DNA from: Nitrososphaerota archaeon
GTDB lineage: Archaea > Thermoproteota > Nitrososphaeria > Nitrososphaerales > Gagatemarchaeaceae
NCBI GenBank assembly: GCA_029785825.1
Contig: JAFLYY010000001.1
Span: 1,333,374-1,397,373 of the forward strand
Length of the DNA stretch: 64,000 nucleotides
Reading direction: 5' to 3'
Positions within the stretch are counted from its first letter, which is position 1. Each line of letters starts with the position of its first letter. The notes beneath the pieces were generated by a model. The model saw only the letters and a program-made list of their open reading frames with translations, was not told where the DNA came from and did not search any database. Below, piece after piece: positions 56,952-64,000 of the stretch. Position numbers and translations under genes: made by a program.

Positions 56952-57721
56952 AAGGAGCCGGGACCATCAGCGAGGAGGTCTTGGAGGTCCCGAAGGCCGC
57001 TGAACCGGTCCTCGTCTGCGGCCTCCCAGGGAGCGGCTATGTGGGGAAGCTGGCGGCCGACCACTTGGTGTCGTCCTTCAAGCTCAAGAAGGTGGCGGAG
57101 TACAGGAGCTCCACCTTCCCGCCCCAAGTTAGCGTAAAGGAAGACGGGACGGTAGACCCTCCCACTGGGGTGTTGTACTACGCCCCCACCAAGGCGAAGA
57201 AGGGTCTCCTCGTATTCACGGCCGACGCGCAACCAACGACCGCCGAGGGCGAGTACGAGCTGTCCGATGCAGTGGTGAAGTTCGCCAAGAAGTGCGGAGT
57301 AAAGAAGGTCTACACCCTGGCAGCCTACATCACCGGGTCGTTCTCTCAGTCACCCAAGGTGTACGGCGCTGGGACATCCAAGACGATCGCCGAGGCGCTT
57401 CGGGAGAACGGCGTCATCCTGATGAAGGACGGAGGAATAAGCGGGATGAACGGCCTCCTGATAGGCATCGCTGCGCTGAGGGGCCTCGAGGGGGCGTGTC
57501 TGCTGGGAGAGACATCAGGATACGTCGTGGACGCCGGGGCCTCTAAGGCGGTGCTGGAGCAGCTCTCTAAGGTGCTCGGCATCCCCATGGACACCTCCAA
57601 GCTCAAAGAGAAGGCAGACGAGACTCAGAAGCTGATCGGCCAACTGCAGTCAATGGCCGACCAGGCGAGGGAAGCCGCCCCCCAGCCCGGACGCAGTCAG
57701 AGGCCCGGATACATAGGCTAG
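56948..57721 (+). CDS. PAC2-family protein (proteasome assembly chaperone-like)
   Basis: 257 residues from GTG 56948. LVCGLPGSGYVGKLAADHLV is the family N-terminal block, VYTLAAYITGSFSQSPKVYG and GMNGLLIGIAALRG follow, and GETSGYVVDAGASKAVLEQL marks the C-terminal part. Archaeal PAC2/PbaB-like proteins assist proteasome assembly or act as ATP-independent chaperones. Two proteasome beta genes are also in this window. Coupled to the upstream gene by a GTGA overlap. Confidence 0.88.
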   Translation: MKGAGTISEEVLEVPKAAEPVLVCGLPGSGYVGKLAADHLVSSFKLKKVAEYRSSTFPPQVSVKEDGTVDPPTGVLYYAPTKAKKGLLVFTADAQPTTAEGEYELSDAVVKFAKKCGVKKVYTLAAYITGSFSQSPKVYGAGTSKTIAEALRENGVILMKDGGISGMNGLLIGIAALRGLEGACLLGETSGYVVDAGASKAVLEQLSKVLGIPMDTSKLKEKADETQKLIGQLQSMADQAREAAPQPGRSQRPGYIG

Positions 57722-57725
57722 CTTC

Positions 57726-58109
57726 TCAGAAGGGATAGAACGCAGGGAAAGTCACGCCGAAGAGCGTTACCATGATTGCGTCGAGTATGAGCAGGATTAC
57801 CCAGGCAAGGACGGCTATCCCGACCGACTTGGGCCAGGTGGTGCGGAAGGCGCCCCTGAAGACGGCGAGCCACGCGAGAAGCCCTAACAAGAGCGCGATG
57901 GCGCCAGCTGGGGCCCCTATCACTGCCCCCAGTGCAAGGGTTACCGCGAAGTAGACTACATAGTAGACCACCACTCCGCCGAGCGTGGCCCCCATAGCGT
58001 CCCCGAACCCCACGGTGTCCCCCTTGATCACCCTCGCGGCGAAGTAGACTGGGATGGTGACGACCACCCAGAGGATGGCCAGCCCCAGGACGTAGACCAG
58101 GACCCCCAA
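57726..58109 (-). CDS. Small polytopic membrane protein
   Basis: 127 residues with about four hydrophobic spans (4-24, 38-60, 62-84, 94-117), a Gly/Ala/Val-rich composition, and a short basic loop (FRGAFRTTWPKSVG). No family recognised. The start is TTG at 58107-58109. Downstream of rtcB on the same strand (27 nt after the rtcB stop), so possibly on the same transcript. Confidence 0.6.
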   Translation of the reverse strand: MGVLVYVLGLAILWVVVTIPVYFAARVIKGDTVGFGDAMGATLGGVVVYYVVYFAVTLALGAVIGAPAGAIALLLGLLAWLAVFRGAFRTTWPKSVGIAVLAWVILLILDAIMVTLFGVTFPAFYPF

Positions 58110-58136
58110 GGGCGACGCAAGGAAGAGGATGGCGGT

Positions 58137-59594
58137 TCACCCCTTGATGTTGCCCACCGGACGCAGCGCCACGACCTTCTTAGAGATCCCGGCCCTGTCC
58201 ATGGTCTCCACCACTTCGGAGATGTCCTTGTAGGCCATCCCCGCCTCCTCGGCCAGGCCGTCCATGGTCGCGGCCTTCACGTATATCCCCCTGTCGAGCA
58301 TCTTCCTCTGTAGCTCGGCTCCGCGGACCTCTCGCTTTGCCGCGGTCCTAGACATCGTCCTCCCCGACCCGTGGGCAGTTGAGCCGAAGGTCTCTTCCAT
58401 CGCCTTCTGAGTCCCCACCAGAAGGTAGGACCCGGTCTCCATGGACCCGCCGATGATGACCGGCTGGCCCACCTCCCTGTAGGGGGCGGGAATGTCGGGA
58501 TGACCAGGGCCGAAGCTCCTCGTCGCCCCCTTCCTGTGGACCAGGAGTTCCCCATTGAACCCTTCGTACCTGTGCCTCTCCACCTTGGCTATGTTGTGGC
58601 AGACGTCGTAGATCAGGTGCATGTCGAGAGACTCTGCATCCCGGTGGAAGACCTTGGAGAAGGCATCCCTGACCCTGTTGACTATGATCTGCCTGTTGAC
58701 GAAGGCGAAGTTGGCTGCGCAGACCATCGCGGCGTAGTAGTCCTTCGCCTCCTTAGAGTCGAACGGGAGGCAGGCCAGGTCCCTGTCCCGCACCTGGATG
58801 TCGTACCGGCGCATATTGGACTCGAAGTTCCTCAGGTAATCGGTACAGATCTGGTGCCCGAACCCTCGGCTGCCGCAGTGAATCATTACAACGACCTGGT
58901 CGTCGTGGACGATCCCGAACCCTTTCGCGAGTCCTGGGTCGAAGAACCTGGCCGGGTCCACTACCTGAATTTCGAGATAGTGGTTCCCGGAACCAAGGGT
59001 CCCGAACTGGCTCACCCCCCGGCTTACGGCTTGCCTGCTCACCTTCGAAATGTCAGCACCTTTGATGTATCCTCCCTCTTCTACATGGGCAGGGTCGTCG
59101 TCCCAGGCGAGGCCGTGCTCCGCGCACCACTTCACCCCAAGAGAGGTGATGTCCCCCATCTGGCCCTGGGCGAAGTTTTGGGGCCCTTTTACCCCCACCC
59201 CGGCGGGTACCAGGTTGAAGATGAGGTCTACCAACTCTTTTATCTTTGATTTGACCTCCGAGTACTGCAGATTCGTTCTGATGAGGCGCATTCCACAATT
59301 AACGTCGAAACCTATTCCTCCGGGCGAGATTACGCCTTTTTCGACGTCAAATGCTGCAACCCCGCCTATAGGGAAGCCATACCCCCAATGCGCGTCAGCC
59401 ATGGCGTAAGCGTAGCGGACTATCCCGGGGAGGCACGCCACGTTGGTCACCTGCTCTATCACCCCGTTGTCCATGGCCTCGAGGAGCTTCCGAGTGGCGT
59501 AGATCCTGGCAGGGACCCTCATCCCCTGCTTGTAGGTGGTGGGAATCTCCCAGGAGACGTCGGAAACCTGCCTGAACGAGCTAGTCTGTGCCAC
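58137..59594 (-). CDS. rtcB: RNA-splicing ligase RtcB
   Basis: Joins tRNA exons by ligating 2',3'-cyclic phosphate or 3'-phosphate to 5'-OH ends with GTP and Mn2+. 485 residues. ISPGGIGFDVNCGMRLI, LGSGNHYLEIQVV, IHCGSRGFGHQI and the guanylylated histidine in TAHGSGRTMSR are all present. Expected to ligate the exons of the two-intron tRNA-Lys at the other end of the window. The start is GTG at 59592-59594; TATA-like CTTAAAG about 37 nt upstream. Archease lies just upstream. Confidence 0.96.
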   Translation of the reverse strand: MAQTSSFRQVSDVSWEIPTTYKQGMRVPARIYATRKLLEAMDNGVIEQVTNVACLPGIVRYAYAMADAHWGYGFPIGGVAAFDVEKGVISPGGIGFDVNCGMRLIRTNLQYSEVKSKIKELVDLIFNLVPAGVGVKGPQNFAQGQMGDITSLGVKWCAEHGLAWDDDPAHVEEGGYIKGADISKVSRQAVSRGVSQFGTLGSGNHYLEIQVVDPARFFDPGLAKGFGIVHDDQVVVMIHCGSRGFGHQICTDYLRNFESNMRRYDIQVRDRDLACLPFDSKEAKDYYAAMVCAANFAFVNRQIIVNRVRDAFSKVFHRDAESLDMHLIYDVCHNIAKVERHRYEGFNGELLVHRKGATRSFGPGHPDIPAPYREVGQPVIIGGSMETGSYLLVGTQKAMEETFGSTAHGSGRTMSRTAAKREVRGAELQRKMLDRGIYVKAATMDGLAEEAGMAYKDISEVVETMDRAGISKKVVALRPVGNIKG

Positions 59595-59649
59595 GCAGAA
59601 CCACCCTTGGTCGCTGCGGCCGCGCTGCTTCTTTAAGCGTTTAGAGGGC

Positions 59650-60072
59650 TCAGATGTCGAGGACGACGGTCGCCTTCCACCGAGGCCCGTCTTGGCGCAC
59701 ACCGAAGAGGTGCATGGTCACAGCCTTGGCGTCGTTACGGAGAGAGTGGCGCTCCCTGTCTATCGCCTCCCCCCTCGCCTGCGCAGTGAGGGACAGGTTA
59801 CCGGGACCGACCCTGACGCTGAACTCCTTGAAGAGGAGGGAGTCGACGTCCTTCGAAATGATGAGCTCGGTGAGGAAGTCATAGAGGAGCCTGTCGAGGT
59901 CCGGGGCTTCCAGGGAGAAAATCTTCACGGTGCCTCCCTTCAGGGTCTTAGGGTCGACCATGACGTCCGTGACGGCGAGGGCGCACGTTTCGAAAAGTCC
60001 GTCAATCGAGTCGGACTCGGCTTCGAAAGCGACGTCTGCGAGGGCGACGTCTGGGAGGTACCTGAATGCCAT
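59650..60072 (-). CDS. Archease, RtcB activator
   Basis: 140 residues. FRYLPDVALADVAFEAESDS, LFETCALAVTDVMVDP, LLYDFLTELIISKDVDSLLF and NDAKAVTMHLFGV match archease. The usual HTAD motif at the start reads DVALAD here, so the first metal-ligand position differs, while the later Asp and His are kept. Archease speeds RtcB guanylylation; the adjacent gene order archease-RtcB is common in archaea. The spacer 60073-60219 holds nothing recognisable. Confidence 0.9.
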   Translation of the reverse strand: MAFRYLPDVALADVAFEAESDSIDGLFETCALAVTDVMVDPKTLKGGTVKIFSLEAPDLDRLLYDFLTELIISKDVDSLLFKEFSVRVGPGNLSLTAQARGEAIDRERHSLRNDAKAVTMHLFGVRQDGPRWKATVVLDI

Positions 60073-60219
60073 CGCGTTGGGAGCCTGCGCGCCCAGCGCT
60101 CTTAACCTGTGCGCAGGCAACGGCACGGTGGTGGACCGGGGGTCGGCAATGGCTGCGCGCGCGGCTCCCGGAGCCCGAAGTAGGAGAGAGGGCGCCAAGG
60201 AGGCTTCCGAGATACGGTC

Positions 60220-61440
60220 CTAGGCGCCTTTCCTGGCGGGGATGAGCTCCAGCTCCCTTCCCGCTTTCTCGAAGGCGCCTATCGCGAAGTCGAGGTCCTC
60301 TTTTGAGAGGGCGGCGTTCATTATTGTCCTTATCCTTGCCCTCCCCTGCGCGACCATGGGATACACGATGGGGAGGGCGAACACTCCGATCTCAAAGAGC
60401 CTGGAGCTGAGCTTCTTGGCTTTCCCGCTTTCGCCGACCATCACGGGCGTGATGGGGGTCTCGCTCCTGCCGAGGTCGAACCCGAGGTCCTTCATTGCAT
60501 TCTTGAAGTAGCGGGTGTTCTCCCAGAGCCTCTGGACGTGCTGCGGTTCCTTCTCGAGGACGTCCACGGCGGCCAGGCAGGCGGCGGCCACTCCCGGAGG
60601 GTGCGAGCCGCTCAGAAGCCAAGTTCTGGATTTGTTGTAAGCGAAGTTGACCAGATCGCGGGAGCCCGAAACGTGACCGCCGACCACCCCGAAGGCCTTG
60701 GAGAACGTCCCCATCTCCACATGGACCTTGTCTCTCCCGAGATGGAAGTGCGAGACGATGCCTCTCCCTCCCTCTCCCAACACCCCCTCCCCATGGGCGT
60801 CGTCGACATACACCATCGCCCCGTGCTCAGCTCCGAGTGACGCCACCTTGTCTAGGGGGGCGATGTCGCCGTCCATTGAAAAGACCCCGTCTGTGATTAT
60901 CAAGATGCGCCTGAACTGCGGGGCTGTGCGCTCTGCCTCGTCGAGGACCCTTGCCAGGTCACCCGCGTCGGAGTGCTTGTACACCTTCCTTTCTGCTGCC
61001 GAGAGTCTGACGCCGTCGATGATGCTTCCATGGTTGAGTTCGTCGCTGATTATCAGGTCCCCCTTCCCCGCGAGCTGCGGAATCAGCCCTGCGTTGGCGG
61101 CGAAGCCCGTCTGGTACACCAAGGACGCTTCGGCGGACTTGAACTTCGCCAGCCGCCTCTCCAGCTCGACGTGAAGGTCCATGTTCCCCGCGATGGGCCG
61201 GACCGACCCCGAACCTGCGCCGTGTGTGTTGATGGCGTCCACGGCGGCGGCCTTCAGTTTAGGGTGGTTGCTAAGGCCGAGGTAATTGTTGGAGCAGAAC
61301 ATCAGGACCCGCTTCCCGTCGACCGTGCACCAGGGGGCGCTCGGGCCCCCGAGCACCCTCAGCTTCCAGTCCAGCTCCTGGCGGACGAGGTCTTCGTACT
61401 CCTGACGGAGGAAGGTTGTCGGGTCTCTCATGGCTTCCAT
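60220..61440 (-). CDS. kbl: Glycine C-acetyltransferase (2-amino-3-ketobutyrate CoA ligase)
   Basis: Cleaves 2-amino-3-oxobutyrate with CoA to glycine and acetyl-CoA. 406 residues of the alpha-oxoamine synthase family: MFCSNNYLGLSNHPKLKAAA, GSGSVRPIAGNMDLHVELER, VYVDDAHGEGVLGEGGRG and the PLP-lysine MGTFSKAFGVVGGHVSG. Pairs with the threonine dehydrogenase gene 41 nt upstream. Together they turn threonine into glycine and acetyl-CoA. Confidence 0.92.
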   Translation of the reverse strand: MEAMRDPTTFLRQEYEDLVRQELDWKLRVLGGPSAPWCTVDGKRVLMFCSNNYLGLSNHPKLKAAAVDAINTHGAGSGSVRPIAGNMDLHVELERRLAKFKSAEASLVYQTGFAANAGLIPQLAGKGDLIISDELNHGSIIDGVRLSAAERKVYKHSDAGDLARVLDEAERTAPQFRRILIITDGVFSMDGDIAPLDKVASLGAEHGAMVYVDDAHGEGVLGEGGRGIVSHFHLGRDKVHVEMGTFSKAFGVVGGHVSGSRDLVNFAYNKSRTWLLSGSHPPGVAAACLAAVDVLEKEPQHVQRLWENTRYFKNAMKDLGFDLGRSETPITPVMVGESGKAKKLSSRLFEIGVFALPIVYPMVAQGRARIRTIMNAALSKEDLDFAIGAFEKAGRELELIPARKGA

Positions 61441-61481
61441 CCGGCGGAGGCGTGAGAGCGGTTAAACGCCTTTCCCCGAAG

Positions 61482-62438
61482 CTACCGGGGGACGAGCCGG
61501 TCCTTCAGCTTCGCGAGCATGTCCGAGACCATCCCCTGAAGGTCGTAACCGGGGCTCCACCCCCAGTCCCTCCGCGCCTCGGAGTCGTCGATGGACATGG
61601 GCCAGGAATCGGCGATCTTCTGGCGGGAGTCCGGAGCGTAGCTCACGCTGAATCCGGGGATCCACTTCCCGATTTCCGTGGCCAGCTCCCCAGCCGAGAA
61701 GCTGAACGCTGCGAGGTTGTACCCCAGGTGACGCCTGACCTTGGAAGGGTCCGCTTCCATGATGAGCACCGTGGCTTTCAGAGCGTCCGGCATGTACATC
61801 ATCGGCAGGACTGTGTCATCTCTCAGGAAACACCTGTAGGAGCCCTTCCGTATCGCCTCGTAGAAGATCTCGACGGCGTAGTCAGTAGTCCCGCCCCCCG
61901 GGGGGGTCACGTTGCTTATGAGTCCCGGATAGCGGAGGCATCTCACGTCCAGCCCGTATTTCACGAAGTAGTAGTTGCAAAGGAGTTCTCCGGCCACCTT
62001 GGTGACGCCATAGATGGTGGTGGGGTTCAACGGGGCGTTCTGGGGGGCATCTTTGCGGGGAGCATCCGGGCCGAAGGCACCTATGGAACTCGGCCAGAAC
62101 ACCCTTGAGACTCCGCCCTTCCTGGAAGCTTCGAGGACGTTCCTGAGCCCGTCCATGTTCACCTTCCAGGCCAGCTGCGGTTCCTTCTCTCCGGTAGCCG
62201 AGAGGAGGGCGGCCAGGTGGTAGACCGTGTCCGCGCCGGTGTCCCTCACGGCCGAGGCTACGGCGTCGGAGTCGTCAGTGTCCAGGGTTATCACTGGGCC
62301 ATCGTTTAACGAAGGAGGGCCGGCGGACCTGTGGACCGCCGCCACCACGTTGGCATCACCGTAAAGAGACCGGAGGTGAGGTACGAGCTCAGCCCCTATC
62401 TGCCCAGCTGATCCCGTGACGAGGACCTTGGGTGGCAA
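61482..62438 (-). CDS. tdh: L-threonine 3-dehydrogenase, SDR type
   Basis: 318 residues of the extended SDR family. KVLVTGSAGQIGAELVPHLR binds NAD; SSIGAFGP and TIYGVTKVAGELLCNYYFVK hold the Ser/Tyr/Lys catalytic set; YPGLIS and the PMMYMPDALKATV block are typical of UDP-galactose-epimerase-like threonine dehydrogenases. The neighbour kbl supports the assignment. TTG start; TATA-like CTTAAAC at about 27 nt upstream. Confidence 0.9.
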   Translation of the reverse strand: MPPKVLVTGSAGQIGAELVPHLRSLYGDANVVAAVHRSAGPPSLNDGPVITLDTDDSDAVASAVRDTGADTVYHLAALLSATGEKEPQLAWKVNMDGLRNVLEASRKGGVSRVFWPSSIGAFGPDAPRKDAPQNAPLNPTTIYGVTKVAGELLCNYYFVKYGLDVRCLRYPGLISNVTPPGGGTTDYAVEIFYEAIRKGSYRCFLRDDTVLPMMYMPDALKATVLIMEADPSKVRRHLGYNLAAFSFSAGELATEIGKWIPGFSVSYAPDSRQKIADSWPMSIDDSEARRDWGWSPGYDLQGMVSDMLAKLKDRLVPR

Positions 62439-62473
62439 CCCTTGCGGCCTGCATGCCGAAGCTGTTTAAGGGT

Positions 62474-62704
62474 TCAGGCCAGTATCTTCATCGTGATGGT
62501 GGAGACGACTCCGGGCTTCGACCTCAGGTTCTCTGCGATAATCGACTTCACTGCCTGGTCGTCGGCCCCCTCGACCATCACCAGTAGGTCGTACAGGCCG
62601 TACAGTTGGTAGACTGCCTTTATCCCCGAAGTCTCCTTCAGCGCCGAGATACTCTGCTCTTCGGCACCTGGGCTGAGGTTGACGAGGACTATCGCCCGCT
62701 CCAT
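62474..62704 (-). CDS. Stand-alone Lrp/AsnC ligand-binding (RAM) domain
   Basis: 76 residues lacking a helix-turn-helix: AIVLVNLSPGAEEQSISALK, AVYQLYGLYDLLVMVEGADD and VVSTITMKILA. RAM domains sense amino acids and pair with full-length Lrp proteins. It lies just upstream of the threonine catabolic pair. A TATA-like CTTTAATC sits about 30 nt before its ATG. Confidence 0.88.
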   Translation of the reverse strand: MERAIVLVNLSPGAEEQSISALKETSGIKAVYQLYGLYDLLVMVEGADDQAVKSIIAENLRSKPGVVSTITMKILA

Positions 62705-62734
62705 TTCAGTGCTTGTTACGGTGGGGGCCTTCGA

Positions 62735-64000
62735 TTAAAGATTGCGCCGGCCCGGACCGGCGGTCATGCGTCGTAGGGCCTCTTCGAGGGGGATCAGCTC
62801 TTCCTTACGGCTGTTCATATCCCGTATCGTAACCGAACCCGCTTTTACCTCTCTCTCCCCGAGGATGATCACCCATGAGGCGCCTAGGCGGCTCGCATCC
62901 TCCATCTGCTTGGACAGGGGCTTCCGTTGTAGCGATATCTCGCATGGGACTCCGCCGTCGATCGCTGCCCTTCTCACCTTCAGGGCCTCGCCAATGAGGC
63001 CTTCTCCTGCTATCGCGACGTAAGCGAGGAGCCCCGGAGGCCTGCCCTGGGCAGACATGGAGATGGCCATGCGTTCCACTCCTCCCGCAGCGCCGGTCGC
63101 GGACAAGTCGGGGCGCCCGAACAGCCTAGGGAGGGCGTCGTACCTACCGCCGCCGAAAAGGGACCCGAGCCTGGGGTTCCTGCTGTCGACTGCTTCGAAC
63201 ACGATCCCGGTGTAGTAGTCAATCCCCCTCACTACGCTCATGTTGTACTCGACGTTTTTGACCCCCCTCGAGTCGAGCGTGTCCGCGAGGGTGACAAGAT
63301 CCCCCGCCGACTCCAGCTTGAGCTCTTGCGCCCTGGCGAGGACGTCGTCGGGTCTGCCGCGCAGCCTGCCGAACTCGAGGAGCTTCTCCACCTGCTCTGT
63401 TCCGAATCCTCGTTGGACGTACTCGTCCGTAAGCTCCTCAGGCGGCTTCTTCTCCACCTTGTCCAGGGCGCGCATCAGGTCGAGGACGCGCTCGTCTTCC
63501 GCAATCCCTATCTTCTTCCGGATGAAATCTTCCACCACGCGCCTGTCCCCCACCTTCACAGTCGTCTCTGCAAGGCCCGCCAGCCTGAGTATGGCCGACG
63601 CTGCGTCGATTACTTCAGCGTCAGCTTCGACAGACGGGGGCCCGAACATCTCCAAGTCCCACTGGTGGGCCCACCTGTACCTGCCATACTGGGGCTCGTC
63701 GTACCTCCAGATTCCGCCGAAGGCCGAAAGCTTCACTGGGAGTCGTACCCCCTTTCGGGAGCAGACGTACCTCGTGATCCCTACGGTCAGGTCGAAGCGG
63801 AGCCCGATATCTCGCCCTCCCTTGTCTTTGAAAGAGTAGATCTCCTTGTCTATGGCCTCCCCGCTCTTCACCCTGAGGACTGCCAGATGCTCCAGCGATG
63901 CGGGCTCCATCACTTGGAAGTTGTAGAGCCGCGATGCTTCGTCGAAGGCGTCCCTGATTCTCGCATGGACCGCGTATGTGGAGGGCTCGATGTCGTCGAC
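62735..64000 (-). CDS. hisS: Histidyl-tRNA synthetase (5' end beyond the window)
   Basis: Class II enzyme. RFDLTVGITRYVCSRKGVRL and WRYDEPQYGRYRWAHQWDLE (motif 2), VVRGIDYYTGIVFEA (histidine A) and SLFGGGRYDALPRLFG (motif 3 region) are visible, with a C-terminal anticodon-binding domain ending MTAGPGRRNL. The frame continues to the window edge (YAVHARIRDAFDEASRLYNF), so about 15 N-terminal residues, including the start, are outside. Confidence 0.95.
   Translation of the reverse strand, partial: VDDIEPSTYAVHARIRDAFDEASRLYNFQVMEPASLEHLAVLRVKSGEAIDKEIYSFKDKGGRDIGLRFDLTVGITRYVCSRKGVRLPVKLSAFGGIWRYDEPQYGRYRWAHQWDLEMFGPPSVEADAEVIDAASAILRLAGLAETTVKVGDRRVVEDFIRKKIGIAEDERVLDLMRALDKVEKKPPEELTDEYVQRGFGTEQVEKLLEFGRLRGRPDDVLARAQELKLESAGDLVTLADTLDSRGVKNVEYNMSVVRGIDYYTGIVFEAVDSRNPRLGSLFGGGRYDALPRLFGRPDLSATGAAGGVERMAISMSAQGRPPGLLAYVAIAGEGLIGEALKVRRAAIDGGVPCEISLQRKPLSKQMEDASRLGASWVIILGEREVKAGSVTIRDMNSRKEELIPLEEALRRMTAGPGRRNL

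Noticed and set aside
1-64000. CRISPR arrays, rRNA genes, origin repeats
   Set aside because: No regularly spaced repeats, no rRNA-like conserved blocks and no origin-binding repeat clusters were seen.

Overview
The window is about 64 kb of dense, high-GC archaeal chromosome. The archaeal signature genes are diphthine synthase, FEN-1 with a C-terminal PIP box, aEF-1beta, ribosomal proteins L15e, S3Ae and S15, KEOPS subunits (Kae1, Bud32, Pcc1), two proteasome beta subunits, aCPSF1, an LSm protein, SepF, sn-glycerol-1-phosphate dehydrogenase, a geranylgeranyl reductase, TruD, Pth2, RtcB/archease and RtcA. Many genes start with GTG or TTG, often with a TATA-like box about 25-40 nt upstream of the start codon, suggesting leaderless or short-leader transcripts. 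The gene set and G+C fit a TACK archaeon, perhaps a heterotrophic, non-ammonia-oxidising member of the Nitrososphaeria (Thaumarchaeota) or a relative. That placement is inference; no rRNA is present.

Layout: 0-1 kb holds a broken neighbourhood: a 5'-short aminotransferase, a frameshifted LAGLIDADG homing-endonuclease remnant and a tRNA-Lys(CUU) that I read as carrying two introns. 1-8.3 kb holds a DphB-DUF357 fusion, a winged-helix nucleotidyltransferase, translin, a small nuclease, FEN-1, aEF-1beta and a Zn-ribbon protein. An unusual 324-bp inverted-repeat segment follows. 8.7-16.4 kb holds lipid reductase, Pth2, TruD, FNR, L15e, SerA and YchF. 16.4-22.7 kb is a translation/KEOPS block (S3Ae, SerRS, Pcc1, DHH nuclease, S15, Bud32, Kae1). 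22.8-23.9 kb holds an exosome-type RNA-binding protein, a Pop5-like protein and an SCP2 protein. 23.9-31.2 kb is a fatty-acid/acyl-CoA block: DUF35, two thiolases, acyl-CoA dehydrogenase, a fused hydroxyacyl-CoA dehydrogenase/enoyl-CoA hydratase and a CaiB-type CoA transferase.

31.3-37.7 kb holds two short genes, an MBL hydrolase, a proteasome beta subunit with a degenerate active site, RtcA, NadM, a class V aminotransferase, FKBP and G1P dehydrogenase. 37.8-48.5 kb is accessory in flavour: TatA, TatC, a possible Tat substrate, XdhC-like protein, MoaE, a MoaD fragment, MoaA, a membrane protein, two retropepsin-fold proteins lacking the DTG motif with a small partner, and a three-subunit molybdenum hydroxylase whose 2Fe-2S subunit has a clear Tat signal. 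48.8-51.4 kb is the catalytically intact proteasome beta with aCPSF1. 52.9-54.1 kb is an insertion sequence with perfect 15-bp terminal inverted repeats and a frameshifted DDE transposase, placed between a PUA-domain gene and an LSm gene. The rest holds RpiA, ferredoxin, a PAC2-family protein, the RtcB/archease tRNA-ligation pair, threonine catabolism (Tdh/Kbl), a stand-alone Lrp ligand domain and HisRS, which runs off the end.

Main points for follow-up: the twice-interrupted tRNA-Lys beside a decaying homing endonuclease; the complementary active-site losses in the two proteasome beta subunits; the truncated MoaD; the retropepsin-like cassette; and the export-linked molybdenum hydroxylase region.
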